Notes: generated by a model from the letters alone, not told the origin. A stretch of 18,262 nucleotides of DNA from Gammaproteobacteria bacterium (GCA_030637945.1 DAOWFN010000035.1:1-18262); one strand, 5' to 3'. Shown: positions 1-9,410, numbered from the stretch's first letter. Numbers and translations: made by a program.

Positions 1-1560
1 GGCGAGCCATTGGCGGTTAGTGCGCCGGTAAATAGCATCTGGGTGAATCCGCAAGTTGCCATAGATGATTTAGATAAGCTGGTTAAAGTTGCAGGATTGT
101 TGTCGTTAGATGCGATTAGTTTAAAGCAAAAGATTAAACGCTATGCGCACCGTGAGTTCCTGTATTTGAAACGTCATGCGTCGCCAGAACTGGCTGATCA
201 GGTGATGGCGATAAAGGCGCCGGGTGTTTCACTGTTAAACGAGTATCGCCGCTATTATCCAAGTGGTGAAGTGGCGGCGCACGTCGTTGGTTTTTCTGAT
301 ATCGATGATAATGGTCAGGAAGGCGTTGAGTTAGCGTTTGATAAATGGCTGAAAGGCCACCCGGGTAAAAAACGTATCATCCGTGATCGTTTAGGTCGCG
401 CGTTTGACGATGTCGAGCGTATTAAGTCGGCAGAGCCAGGCAAGGCTATAAAGTTAAGTCTGGATAAAAGATTGCAATATGTTACTTACCGTGCTTTGAA
501 AGCAGCAGTCATAAAACATAACGCAGTTGCCGGCTCGGCGGTTGTGCTTGATGTGCGTACAGGTGAAGTGCTGGCGATGGTAAACCAGCCGTCATTTAAT
601 GTTAATGATAGAAAGCAGCTGAAGCCGCAGGCGATAAGAAATCGTGCGGTTACCGATGTGTTTGAGCCTGGCTCAACGATGAAACCCATTACTATCGCGG
701 CAGCTTTAGAGAGCGGACGATGGAAACCGTATTATAAAGTTGAGACAGCGCCTGGTCATATGAAGGTTAAAGGCAACATCATCCGGGACCATAAAAATTA
801 CGGTGATCTTGACGTGGGCGGCGTGCTGGAAAAATCCAGTAATGTGGGTATCAGTAAGATCGCCCTGGCAATGGATGCGGAGCAGCAGTGGTCGATGTAT
901 CAGAAGCTGGGTTTTGGCGTAGTAACAGGTAGTGGTTTTCCGGGGGAGGCTGGTGGTCAGCTTACGATGGACTCGCTAAATAATGATTTTGAACGAGCAT
1001 CATTAGCCTTTGGTTATGGTGTTTCGGTAACGCCTTTGCAGCTTGCGCATGCGTATTCCGCTATTGCGGCTGACGGGATTTTACGGCCGGTTAATTTTTT
1101 ACTGGATGAAGATTACGAACAGGGTGAAGCGGTAGAAGGTCAGCGTGTGATGTCTGTTGAAACGGCGCGCGCAGTACGCAAAATGATGCAGCGTGTTATC
1201 TCTGATAAGGGTACCGGTAAACGCGCAGGCGTGGCGAATTACAGTGTTGCCGGTAAAACAGGCACGGTCCATAAGTTTGTCGCAGGTGGCTATGCCGAAG
1301 ATCGTTACCTTTCAATTTTTGCCGGCATGGTTCCTGCTGACAGGCCTGAATTAGTGATGGTGGTGATGATCGATGAACCGCGTAACGGTGAATATTTTGG
1401 TGGCCTGGTAGCGGCACCGGTATTTGGCCAGGTGATGTCTGGAGCAATGCGTTTGCTGGATATTGCACCTGATAGAGTTTCTAAAAAGCAGTTGATGAAA
1501 GTCGGTTCAGTGATTCAGGATGTGCCGACTGCAGCTGGCAATGATGGCGGTGAAGCCTGA
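1..1560 (+). CDS. ftsI: Peptidoglycan D,D-transpeptidase FtsI (PBP3), 5'-truncated by the window edge
   Basis: Septal class B penicillin-binding protein that cross-links lipid II-derived glycan strands during division, acting in the periplasm with FtsW. The frame is open from base 1 (Gly-Glu-Pro before the TTG at 10), and that text matches the family's conserved region just after the membrane anchor. The true start, cytoplasmic tail and transmembrane helix therefore lie upstream; about 519 residues are present, against 588 for E. coli FtsI. The non-catalytic pedestal domain comes first, then the transpeptidase domain. All three active-site motifs are visible: STMK with the nucleophilic Ser codon at 673, SSN at 835-843, and KTGT with its Lys codon at 1255. 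The stop overlaps the murE ATG by one base (TGATG). Identity is secure; only the 5' end is missing. Confidence 0.97.
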   Translation, partial: GEPLAVSAPVNSIWVNPQVAIDDLDKLVKVAGLLSLDAISLKQKIKRYAHREFLYLKRHASPELADQVMAIKAPGVSLLNEYRRYYPSGEVAAHVVGFSDIDDNGQEGVELAFDKWLKGHPGKKRIIRDRLGRAFDDVERIKSAEPGKAIKLSLDKRLQYVTYRALKAAVIKHNAVAGSAVVLDVRTGEVLAMVNQPSFNVNDRKQLKPQAIRNRAVTDVFEPGSTMKPITIAAALESGRWKPYYKVETAPGHMKVKGNIIRDHKNYGDLDVGGVLEKSSNVGISKIALAMDAEQQWSMYQKLGFGVVTGSGFPGEAGGQLTMDSLNNDFERASLAFGYGVSVTPLQLAHAYSAIAADGILRPVNFLLDEDYEQGEAVEGQRVMSVETARAVRKMMQRVISDKGTGKRAGVANYSVAGKTGTVHKFVAGGYAEDRYLSIFAGMVPADRPELVMVVMIDEPRNGEYFGGLVAAPVFGQVMSGAMRLLDIAPDRVSKKQLMKVGSVIQDVPTAAGNDGGEA

Positions 1561-3095
1561 TGCAGAATGAAGTCACATTAGATTTTCTGCTTGAAGGTTT
1601 TATTGACGATGCCTTGATAGAGCAATGTCGTGATATCACCATTAATGCATTAGTGCAGGATAATCGTAAAGCGCGCAGCGGTAATCTGTTTATCGCGCAT
1701 CAGGGGTTTAATACACATGGTCTGTTGTATGCGCAAGATGCGGTAGCTAAAGGTGTCAGTGTCGTGTTGTGGGATGGCGATCTTGAAAATCGTAGTGAGA
1801 TACTGGATTCCATTTCAAATAAAGTGTTATGCATCCATTGCGAAAATCTGAAATATAAAGTCGGTCCGATCGCTTCGCGCTACTACGAGCAACCTTCGCT
1901 TTCGATGAATACGATCGGTGTTACGGGTACTGACGGGAAGACTTCAGTGGCTCATTTTTTAGCGCAATGCCTGGATGCTCACGATGTTCACTGTGGTGTA
2001 TTAGGCACGCTTGGTAACGGTTTTATTAATGACCTGCATCCAACTGGCCTGACAACCGTTGATGCCTTGCATGTGCAGAAGACGTTGGCTGATATACAAC
2101 AAGCCGGTGCCAGGCACGTGGTGATGGAAGTGTCATCGCATGGTCTTGATCAAGGCCGTGTGAACGGGGTTGCATTCACTACAGCGGTCTTTACCAATAT
2201 GGCAAGGGATCACCTTGATTATCACGGCACGCTTGATAATTACGCGGCAGCAAAAAAACGTTTGTTCTGTACACCGGGATTAGGTTCGGCTGTCATCAAT
2301 CTGGATGATGACTATGGCAGAGAGCTGGCGAAAGAGGTGCGTGAAAATGTCTGCGTTTGGGGTTACAGCTTAAAAGAAGATGTATCGGCCTACAAAGACT
2401 ATGCTGATTATTTTGTTAACGCTTTGGAGATAAAACCGTTTGAAAGAGGTTGCCACCTTTCGGTCGTAACTCCCGGAGGTAACGCGGAGTTTGATATTCC
2501 TTTGATAGGACGCTTCAACGTTGCTAATGCATTGGCTGTTTTATCTACCTTATTGGTCAGCCAGCTTTCCTTTGAAGATGCGATAAAAAGTCTTGCCGGC
2601 GTTCATCCGGTGGATGGTCGTGTAGAAATCATATCTGAAGATGATAAACCTGTGGTCGTGGTTGATTATGCTCATACAGAACAAGGACTGGCAGCGGTCT
2701 GTCAGTCATTACGTGACCACTTCAGCGGTGATATATGGTGTGTGTTCGGCTGCGGCGGCGATCGTGATCGCAGCAAACGGACGTTGATGGCAAAAGTGGC
2801 AGAAAAATATGCCAATAAAATTATTGTCACCACGGATAACCCTCGTCATGAAGACCCACAGGACATCATCGATGAAATCATGCGTGGTTTTTCTTCAGTT
2901 GAAAATGTGGAGGCAGTGCTTGATCGCCGTCAGGCAATCGATATAGCGATAACCAATGCACAGCCAGGAGATGTTGTGTTACTTGCAGGTAAGGGACATG
3001 AAACCAGTCAGATCGTTGGCGATGTCCATATCGCATTCGATGATCGTCGTGTGGCGCGTGAATTTTTGTCCGCCCGTGATGGTGGAGTGCTTTAG
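1560..3095 (+). CDS. murE: UDP-N-acetylmuramoyl-L-alanyl-D-glutamate--2,6-diaminopimelate ligase MurE
   Basis: Cytoplasmic ATP-dependent ligase adding meso-diaminopimelate to UDP-MurNAc-L-Ala-D-Glu. At 511 residues it is slightly longer than E. coli MurE (495). The N-terminal UDP-binding domain has NRKARSGNLFIA near residue 36. The central domain holds the ATP loop TGTDGKTS at residues 122-129, and the segment NYAAAKKRLF matches the region of the carbamylated lysine. The C-terminal domain contains DNPR at residues 426-429, the signature of meso-DAP rather than lysine enzymes, so the stem peptide is predicted to carry meso-DAP. The loop reads TDGK where E. coli has TNGK. The ATG at 1560 overlaps the ftsI stop; only a weak GGCGGTGA precedes it, so translational coupling with ftsI is likely. 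Confidence 0.97.
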   Translation: MQNEVTLDFLLEGFIDDALIEQCRDITINALVQDNRKARSGNLFIAHQGFNTHGLLYAQDAVAKGVSVVLWDGDLENRSEILDSISNKVLCIHCENLKYKVGPIASRYYEQPSLSMNTIGVTGTDGKTSVAHFLAQCLDAHDVHCGVLGTLGNGFINDLHPTGLTTVDALHVQKTLADIQQAGARHVVMEVSSHGLDQGRVNGVAFTTAVFTNMARDHLDYHGTLDNYAAAKKRLFCTPGLGSAVINLDDDYGRELAKEVRENVCVWGYSLKEDVSAYKDYADYFVNALEIKPFERGCHLSVVTPGGNAEFDIPLIGRFNVANALAVLSTLLVSQLSFEDAIKSLAGVHPVDGRVEIISEDDKPVVVVDYAHTEQGLAAVCQSLRDHFSGDIWCVFGCGGDRDRSKRTLMAKVAEKYANKIIVTTDNPRHEDPQDIIDEIMRGFSSVENVEAVLDRRQAIDIAITNAQPGDVVLLAGKGHETSQIVGDVHIAFDDRRVAREFLSARDGGVL

Positions 3096-4492
3096 TGATG
3101 ATGATGTCGCATATTGCCGAAGCCTTGAATGCCAGATTGGTCGGTCCGGATGTTCTGATGACCGGTGTTTCAAAAGATACCCGCGATATACGGTCAGGTG
3201 ATCTTTACGTAGCGCTTAAAGGTGAGCGATTCGATGGCCATCAGTTTGTATCCGAGGCAAATACAGCAGGTGCGGTTGGCGCATTGGTGAGCGATCTTCA
3301 AGCGGGGGTGGGTTCAAAAGATCTATCTCAGGTACAAGTTGCTGATACACGCATTGCATTGGGGCAGCTCGCTGCCTATTGGCGTCAGAAATTTACCGGT
3401 AAGTTGATAGGTATTACCGGTAGTAACGGTAAGACTTCAGTAAAGGAGATGTGTCGCAAAATTTTAGCTGATTTTGCCGGTGAATCTTCGGTTTTATCAA
3501 CAAAGGGCAACCTGAATAATGACATCGGTTTGCCAATGATGTTGTTAGAACTAAGAGAGCAGCATCGATATGCTGTGATCGAGATGGGTGCAAATCATGT
3601 AGGTGAAATTGATTATCTGACATCGATAGCACGGCCTGATGTCGCATTAGTGAATAATGTTGGGCCGGCTCACCTCGAAGGTTTTGGATCGTTGGAAAAT
3701 ATCGCAAAAACTAAAGCTGAGATCTATAACGGATTAACTGATGATGGTATCGCTATCATTAATCTGGATGATGTATTCAGCTCATTCTGGCAAGAGTATT
3801 GTGCAGAACGTTGTACCAATAAACGTGTCATCAGTTTTTCTATGCTGGATGATAAAGCGGATATTTTTGCAAAATTAATAACAGGCAACCGCTATCAAAT
3901 TATTGCTGAAAAAGAAACGGCTGAATTAATGCTTAAAGTGCCGGGTAAACATAATGTGATGAATGCACTGGCGGCAATCGCGGCAACTAAGTCCCTGGAA
4001 ATACCGTTGCAGTCAATCGTTTCATCTTTATCTGAATTTGAAAATATTCAAGGCCGATTAACCATTTCAACAGCAGCGTCTGGTTATCGGGTTATCGATG
4101 ATACTTATAATGCAAATCCGCTTTCTGTCTCTGCCGCTATAGACGTGTTATCTGATATGCAGGGTGATGTGACGGATAAAACAATTTTGGTATTGGGTGA
4201 TATGGCTGAGCTTGGTGAAAGTGCTGAGTCGTTACATGCCGAGATTGGTGCAAAAGCGAAAGACGCTGGTATCAAGGCGTTGTATGCGACAGGCGATCTG
4301 AGTGTGAATGCCGTTAATGCTTTTGCTGATAACGGATATTATTTTCAAACTAAAGATGAATTGATTGAGGCATTAAAAAAAGACTTAACAGGAAGTGAAG
4401 TCGTTTTAATAAAAGGTTCTCGCAGTGCGGCTATGGAAAAAGTAGTTGAAGGGATATTGACCCACGATAATAAAAATAAGAGGGTGAACTAA
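3095..4492 (+). CDS. murF: UDP-N-acetylmuramoyl-tripeptide--D-alanyl-D-alanine ligase MurF
   Basis: Cytoplasmic ligase that adds D-Ala-D-Ala (made by Ddl, encoded downstream) to UDP-MurNAc-tripeptide, completing the pentapeptide. 465 residues, a normal length. The ATP loop GITGSNGKTS lies at residues 106-115, followed by EMGANHVGEI and NNVGPAHLEGFGS, and by the C-terminal DDTYNANPLS motif, all typical of MurF. The start is ambiguous: GTG at 3095 overlaps the murE stop, and three ATG codons follow in frame at 3098, 3101 and 3104. GGAG at 3084-3087 is 7 bases before the GTG and 10 before the first ATG, so either can be used, with a difference of one to three residues. The stop overlaps mraY (TAATG). 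Confidence 0.96.
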   Translation: MMMMSHIAEALNARLVGPDVLMTGVSKDTRDIRSGDLYVALKGERFDGHQFVSEANTAGAVGALVSDLQAGVGSKDLSQVQVADTRIALGQLAAYWRQKFTGKLIGITGSNGKTSVKEMCRKILADFAGESSVLSTKGNLNNDIGLPMMLLELREQHRYAVIEMGANHVGEIDYLTSIARPDVALVNNVGPAHLEGFGSLENIAKTKAEIYNGLTDDGIAIINLDDVFSSFWQEYCAERCTNKRVISFSMLDDKADIFAKLITGNRYQIIAEKETAELMLKVPGKHNVMNALAAIAATKSLEIPLQSIVSSLSEFENIQGRLTISTAASGYRVIDDTYNANPLSVSAAIDVLSDMQGDVTDKTILVLGDMAELGESAESLHAEIGAKAKDAGIKALYATGDLSVNAVNAFADNGYYFQTKDELIEALKKDLTGSEVVLIKGSRSAAMEKVVEGILTHDNKNKRVN

Positions 4493-5574
4493 TGTTTTTA
4501 ACATTAGCAGAATATCTACAACAATTTGACAGCGGCTTTGCCGTATTTCAATACATTACTTTACGCGCCATTCTTGGCACCATTACCGCACTGGTTTTAT
4601 CTCTTGTGATTGGCCCTTACATGATACGTAAGCTGTCCAGTTACAAAATTGGACAGCAGGTGCGTGATGATGGTCCGCAGTCACATTTATCCAAGGCGGG
4701 CACGCCAACGATGGGTGGTGCTTTAATCCTTATCGCTATAGCAGTCACTACCCTGTTATGGAGTGACTTGTCCAGTAATAAAGTCTGGGTGGCCCTGGGC
4801 GTTACGTTGTCTTTTGGTCTGATCGGCGGTGTTGATGATTATAAAAAGCTGGTTTATGGAAACTCAAAAGGTTTATCTGCAAGAGTAAAATATTTCTGGC
4901 AAACCGTATTTGGCCTGCTGACAGCATATTTTATTTTTGCTAATGCGAAAACACCGATTGAAACAACCTTGATCATTCCTTTTATGAAAGACGCTTTGAT
5001 CCCGTTAGGTGGCGCTTTCATCGTGCTCGCGTATCTGGTTATCGTGGGAAGCAGTAATGCGGTTAATCTCACAGATGGGCTTGATGGTCTCGCCATCATG
5101 CCAACGGTGATGGTGGCTGGTGCGCTTGGTGTGTTTGCTTACCTTACAGGGCATTTGAACTTTTCAGGTTATCTCGGTATTCCCTATGTTGCAGGAGTCG
5201 GCGAATTGACGATTTTCTGCGGTGCACTGGTTGGCGCCGGTTTGGGGTTTTTATGGTTTAACACCTATCCTGCGCAGGTTTTTATGGGAGACGTCGGCGC
5301 GTTGGCATTAGGTGCGGCACTTGGTGTGGTTGCCATTTATGTCAGGCAGGAACTGGTGCTGGTTATCATGGGCGGCATTTTTGTTATGGAAACCGTGTCC
5401 GTTATTTTGCAGGTCGCTTCATTCAAATTAACGGGTAAGCGAATTTTCAGGATGGCGCCTATCCATCATCATTTTGAATTAAAAGGCTGGCCTGAGCCAA
5501 GAGTTATCGTGCGCTTCTGGATTATTACCGTCGTATTGGTATTAATCGGTTTGGCGTCACTGAAAGTCAGGTAG
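4492..5574 (+). CDS. mraY: Phospho-N-acetylmuramoyl-pentapeptide-transferase MraY
   Basis: Polytopic inner-membrane enzyme transferring phospho-MurNAc-pentapeptide to undecaprenyl phosphate to make lipid I. The length, 360 residues, equals that of E. coli MraY. The catalytic aspartates fall at D115, D116 (GGVDDYKK) and D267 (FMGDVGAL). Other family signatures are DGPQSHLSKAGTPTMGG near residue 60, NAVNLTDGLDGLA near 188, and the histidine cluster APIHHHF at about 322-328. About ten hydrophobic segments alternate with these loops. AGGG at 4481-4484 gives a well-placed ribosome-binding site 7 bases before the ATG. Two in-frame TAG stops stand in tandem at 5572-5577. The cluster's run of overlapping genes is interrupted here by a 40-base gap before murD. 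Confidence 0.98.
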   Translation: MFLTLAEYLQQFDSGFAVFQYITLRAILGTITALVLSLVIGPYMIRKLSSYKIGQQVRDDGPQSHLSKAGTPTMGGALILIAIAVTTLLWSDLSSNKVWVALGVTLSFGLIGGVDDYKKLVYGNSKGLSARVKYFWQTVFGLLTAYFIFANAKTPIETTLIIPFMKDALIPLGGAFIVLAYLVIVGSSNAVNLTDGLDGLAIMPTVMVAGALGVFAYLTGHLNFSGYLGIPYVAGVGELTIFCGALVGAGLGFLWFNTYPAQVFMGDVGALALGAALGVVAIYVRQELVLVIMGGIFVMETVSVILQVASFKLTGKRIFRMAPIHHHFELKGWPEPRVIVRFWIITVVLVLIGLASLKVR

Positions 5575-5614
5575 TAGCGAAGGTTATATAAGAGATTGAG
5601 TTCGATAGAAATAT

Positions 5615-6991
5615 ATGAGTGCATTAAACATCATGACTGTTAAGCCTGAACAAGCTGTTTATACACTAGTCGTAGGACTAGGTAAGACCGGTTTGTCTGT
5701 GGTGCGCTATTTGCGTGCACTGGGTGAAGCGGTGATCGTTGTTGATAGCCGTGATATTCCGCCTGGTCTGACAACATTAAAAAATGAATATGCTGATGTT
5801 GAATATTTTACCGGTCAGTTTGATGCTTCGTTATTTGTTAAAGCACACAGGATCGTCGTTAGTCCTGGTGTGGCATTGGCTGAGCCGGCACTGGTTGCAG
5901 CTAAAAATAATAATATCGAAATTATCGGTGATATCGATTTGTTTTCACATGAAGCGGCAGCGCCTGTCGTTGGCATAACAGGCTCTAATGGAAAATCTAC
6001 CGTGACGACCTTGCTGGCTTTAATGGCTAACCAGGCCGGGAAAAATGTAGTCGCTTGTGGAAATATTGGCTTGCCCGTGCTCGATTCGCTGGATGACGAT
6101 GCTGACCTGTATGTGCTTGAGCTGTCGAGTTTTCAATTGGAGACATTGCAATACTTACCGATGAGAGCCGCAGTGGTTCTGAATATCAGTGCCGATCATC
6201 TGGATCGTTACGAGAGTATTTCTGCCTATGCAAGCAGTAAGCAGGTCATCTATGAAAACGCTGAGGTGCTGGTTCTAAATAAAGACGATGCATTAGCGAG
6301 CCGTGTCAGTGTCTCTGCTGACAAACAGATCAGGTTTACCTTAGATGAGCCGGAAGACAATCAATTTGGATTGGTCGAAGGCGAGCATAAATCACCTGCG
6401 CTATATTTTGGTAGTCAATTCCTGATCGACGTTGATCAGTTGAAGATCAAAGGCTCTCATAACCTGCAAAACGCATTAGCAGCGCTCGCTTTGGGGTATG
6501 CAGTCGGTTTACCGATGGATAGTATGCTGAACACCTTGAGAGCGTTTAAAGGCTTGCCTCATCGTACGCAGTTTGTCGCTCATATAAATGGTGTTGACTG
6601 GATCAATGATTCTAAGGCTACCAATGTTGGTGCAACAATTGCGGCGCTTGTTGGTTTGCCTGGTAAACATGTTTTGATCGCAGGTGGTGATGCGAAAGGT
6701 GCTGATTTTTCTGAACTCGCGGATGCCATAAAACAACACTGCCGTGCGGTTGTTCTGATGGGTAAAGATGCAGCAAAAATCGCATCTGTCATACCCGGCG
6801 ATATTCCTGTTGAGCAGGTTACAGATATGCAATCGGCTGTGCTTGCAGCGCAAAAGTTTTCAGGACCGGGAGACAATGTTTTGTTGGCACCAGCATGTGC
6901 AAGTTTTGATATGTTTGATAATTTTGAACATCGTGGTGACGTCTTTGTTGCGGCGGTTGAAGATCTACTGTCAAAGGTGTCATCGTCATGA
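5615..6991 (+). CDS. murD: UDP-N-acetylmuramoylalanine--D-glutamate ligase MurD
   Basis: Cytoplasmic ligase adding D-glutamate to UDP-MurNAc-L-Ala. 458 residues, against 438 in E. coli. An N-terminal Rossmann-like domain begins with LVVGLGKTGLSVVRYL. The ATP loop GITGSNGKST spans residues 120-129. ELSSFQLETL and NISADHLDRY follow, then NDSKATNVGAT in the C-terminal part and DNFEHRGDVF close to the end, all diagnostic of MurD. The start at 5615 has only a poor upstream purine tract; a second in-frame ATG at 5633 would shorten the protein by six residues and has no better site. The stop overlaps ftsW by four bases (ATGA), which suggests coupled translation. Confidence 0.97.
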   Translation: MSALNIMTVKPEQAVYTLVVGLGKTGLSVVRYLRALGEAVIVVDSRDIPPGLTTLKNEYADVEYFTGQFDASLFVKAHRIVVSPGVALAEPALVAAKNNNIEIIGDIDLFSHEAAAPVVGITGSNGKSTVTTLLALMANQAGKNVVACGNIGLPVLDSLDDDADLYVLELSSFQLETLQYLPMRAAVVLNISADHLDRYESISAYASSKQVIYENAEVLVLNKDDALASRVSVSADKQIRFTLDEPEDNQFGLVEGEHKSPALYFGSQFLIDVDQLKIKGSHNLQNALAALALGYAVGLPMDSMLNTLRAFKGLPHRTQFVAHINGVDWINDSKATNVGATIAALVGLPGKHVLIAGGDAKGADFSELADAIKQHCRAVVLMGKDAAKIASVIPGDIPVEQVTDMQSAVLAAQKFSGPGDNVLLAPACASFDMFDNFEHRGDVFVAAVEDLLSKVSSS

Positions 6992-8322
6992 GTGTGACCG
7001 CTGATATGTTTGAAAGACTGCAGCTAACAAGCACAGTGCGTGCCAAGGTTGCTCGTCTCTTTGGTCTGGATATTGATGATCTTGATCCAGTGTTGGTTCT
7101 GGCTTTTATTTCACTGCTGACGATCGGTGTGATCATGGTGGCATCATCTTCGATAAGTGTTGCCGATAGAAATTTTTCAAACCCATTTTATTATCTGCAG
7201 CGCCAGCTGGTATTTGTAGCGATGGGCGTGTTTGCTGCATTGGTGGTGTTTAAAATCCGTCTGGTAAATTGGGAAAAATCAGGCATGGCACTGTTACTGT
7301 TTGCCCTGTTCTTGTTGGTCATCGTATTGATTCCCGGTGTTGGTAAAACAGTGAATGGTAGTACACGCTGGTTACCGTTAGGTATTATTAATCTGCAGGT
7401 ATCAGAGCTGGTTAAATTGTTTCTGGTGATCTACGTGGCTGGTTACTTAGTGCGACATGGTGATGCTGTACGAAGTTCTTTATTAGGTTTTTTGAAACCG
7501 ATGGTGACGGTTGGTTTTGCGGGCTTGCTGTTGTTGATGGAGCCTGATTTTGGTGCAACAGTCGTTATCATGGGCACAGTATTAGGTATGACGTTTTTAG
7601 CCGGTGTTCGGTTTAGTCAATTCATCTCCTTCGTATTTATTTTTGTCTGTGCTGCGATGTTACTGGTTGTTACTTCGCCATATCGTTTGCAACGCATCAC
7701 CTCCTTTGCTAATCCATGGGCAGATCCTTTTGATAGTGGATTTCAATTGACGCAATCATTAATCGCTATTGGTACAGGCGGCTGGTTTGGCACCGGTCTT
7801 GGCGGCAGTGTTCAGAAACTGTTTTATTTACCTGAGTCACATACCGACTTTTTATTTGCTGTTTTATCTGAAGAGTTAGGTTTCATCGGGGTGACGATCG
7901 TTGTGTTGTTGTACAGCGCATTATTTCTCAGGGCGTTTAAAATTGCGGCACAGGCTGAAGATTCGGGTAACTACTTTGCAGCGTACATGGCTTACGGGAT
8001 CGGTATCTGGTTATCGATGCAGGCTGTTATTAATATGGGTGTAAACGTTGGTTTGCTACCAACAAAAGGATTGACGTTGCCGCTGATGAGTTATGGCGGC
8101 AGTAGTTTAATAGTCTGTTGTATGGCGGTTGGTTTGCTGTTGCGTATTCATTATGAAACCAGTGGTACTGCTAAGCAGGCGCGAAAACAGAGCGGTAAAA
8201 AATCCACAGGTAAAAAACCGCAAAATAGCCGCAGGCAAAATAGATCGTCGGCTTTAATCTCAAGGGCAACCAGCCGTTCAGTTAAAGCAGGCTCAGGCAG
8301 AGCTGGGAGATATCGATCATGA
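6988..8322 (+). CDS. ftsW: Lipid II polymerase FtsW (SEDS family), with a long basic C-terminal tail
   Basis: SEDS-family glycosyltransferase of the divisome that polymerises lipid II together with FtsI. 444 residues, longer than E. coli FtsW (414). A cytoplasmic N-terminal stretch of about 33 residues precedes the first membrane segment (PVLVLAFISLLTIGVIMV). SEDS signatures follow: VNGSTRWLPLG, EPDFGATV, PYRLQRITSF, LPESHTDFLFAVLSEELG with the conserved Asp at residue 287, and LPLMSYGGSS near the C-terminus. From about residue 388 the protein carries a hydrophilic tail of about 57 residues with some 16 Lys/Arg and almost no acidic residues. FtsW rather than RodA is chosen because of its place between murD and murG. 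The stop overlaps the murG start (ATGA). Confidence 0.96.
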   Translation: MSVTADMFERLQLTSTVRAKVARLFGLDIDDLDPVLVLAFISLLTIGVIMVASSSISVADRNFSNPFYYLQRQLVFVAMGVFAALVVFKIRLVNWEKSGMALLLFALFLLVIVLIPGVGKTVNGSTRWLPLGIINLQVSELVKLFLVIYVAGYLVRHGDAVRSSLLGFLKPMVTVGFAGLLLLMEPDFGATVVIMGTVLGMTFLAGVRFSQFISFVFIFVCAAMLLVVTSPYRLQRITSFANPWADPFDSGFQLTQSLIAIGTGGWFGTGLGGSVQKLFYLPESHTDFLFAVLSEELGFIGVTIVVLLYSALFLRAFKIAAQAEDSGNYFAAYMAYGIGIWLSMQAVINMGVNVGLLPTKGLTLPLMSYGGSSLIVCCMAVGLLLRIHYETSGTAKQARKQSGKKSTGKKPQNSRRQNRSSALISRATSRSVKAGSGRAGRYRS

Positions 8323-9410
8323 TTGATGTTCGCCCGGTATTAATTATGGCAGGTGGTACAGGTGGTCATGTGTTTCCTGCGTTGGCTGTTGCTGATGAGT
8401 TGAGATTACGTGGTGTGCCTGTAGTCTGGTTGGGCACGAGAGCAGGGATTGAGTCACGTTTGGTGCCGCAGGCAGGTTATCCCATCGAGTGGATGAGTAT
8501 TACTGGCTTGCGTGGGAAAAGTACTTTTGCGTTGTTGTTTGCCCCGGTTCGTCTGATCATGGCTTGCTGGCAGGCACTCATTGTTCTGCTTAAAAGGAAA
8601 CCATGTGCTGTGTTAGGTATGGGTGGTTTCGCATCGGGTCCCGGTGGTCTGATGGCGTGGTTGATGCGAAAACCATTATTGGTGCATGAGCAAAATGCTA
8701 TCCCCGGATTGACGAATAAGGTTTTAGCCAGGTTGGCAACCGTTGTCTTGCAGGCGTTTCCCGGCGTATTTAAAAATGCCACCACTACTGGTAATCCGGT
8801 AAGGCAGTCTATATGTGATATAGCAAAACCTGAAGACCGTGTCGCCCAACGTTCAGGTCATGACCAGGAGGGTTTGCGCCTACTGATTATTGGCGGCAGT
8901 TTGGGCGCAGTAAAACTGAATGAGATCATCCCGCAGGCTTTGGCTGAAATAGAAATTGGTCAGCGTCCCCGGGTGATACATCAGACCGGGTTAAAAAATA
9001 TTGAATCAGCAAAAGCGCATTATGCTGATGCGGGTGTTGAGGCTGATGTAGAAGCATTTATTGATGATATGCCAGCCGCGTATGAATGGGCAGACCTGGT
9101 GATTTGTCGCTCTGGTGCGATGACTGTGTTTGAACTTGCGGCAGCGGGTGTCGCATCTATTTTAGTGCCTTATCCTCATGCTGTAGATGATCATCAAACG
9201 CATAACGCTTATTACCTTGAAGCAGCAGGTGCTGCGATTATCAAGCAGCAACATGAATTAACCGTTAACTGGTTAGTTGATGTCATCACTGATTTTTCAG
9301 CTAATCGTAAAAAATTATTAGACATGGCTGTGGCTGCGCGCAAGTTGGCTATACCCGGTTCGGCAAAAACCATAGCAGATGCCTGTTTGACTGCGGGAGG
9401 CATTGCCTGA
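8319..9410 (+). CDS. murG: Lipid II synthase MurG (UDP-GlcNAc:lipid I N-acetylglucosaminyltransferase)
   Basis: Peripheral inner-membrane GT-B glycosyltransferase (family GT28) that adds GlcNAc to lipid I, giving lipid II. 363 residues, close to E. coli MurG (355). The N-terminal glycine-rich loop GGTGGH spans residues 12-17, with HEQNAIPGLTNK later in the N-terminal domain. The C-terminal UDP-GlcNAc domain has IIGGSLGA, FIDDMPAAYEWADLVICRSG and LVPYPHAVDDHQTHNA, all characteristic of MurG. GGGAGA at 8305-8310, inside the end of ftsW, is a good ribosome-binding site for the ATG at 8319. The stop overlaps murC by one base (TGATG). Confidence 0.98.
   Translation: MIDVRPVLIMAGGTGGHVFPALAVADELRLRGVPVVWLGTRAGIESRLVPQAGYPIEWMSITGLRGKSTFALLFAPVRLIMACWQALIVLLKRKPCAVLGMGGFASGPGGLMAWLMRKPLLVHEQNAIPGLTNKVLARLATVVLQAFPGVFKNATTTGNPVRQSICDIAKPEDRVAQRSGHDQEGLRLLIIGGSLGAVKLNEIIPQALAEIEIGQRPRVIHQTGLKNIESAKAHYADAGVEADVEAFIDDMPAAYEWADLVICRSGAMTVFELAAAGVASILVPYPHAVDDHQTHNAYYLEAAGAAIIKQQHELTVNWLVDVITDFSANRKKLLDMAVAARKLAIPGSAKTIADACLTAGGIA

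Noticed and set aside
1196..1468. Minus-strand open frames inside ftsI and similar antisense frames throughout the cluster
   Set aside because: They lie wholly within well-identified genes, have no family resemblance or start signals, and follow from the codon pattern of the sense strand.
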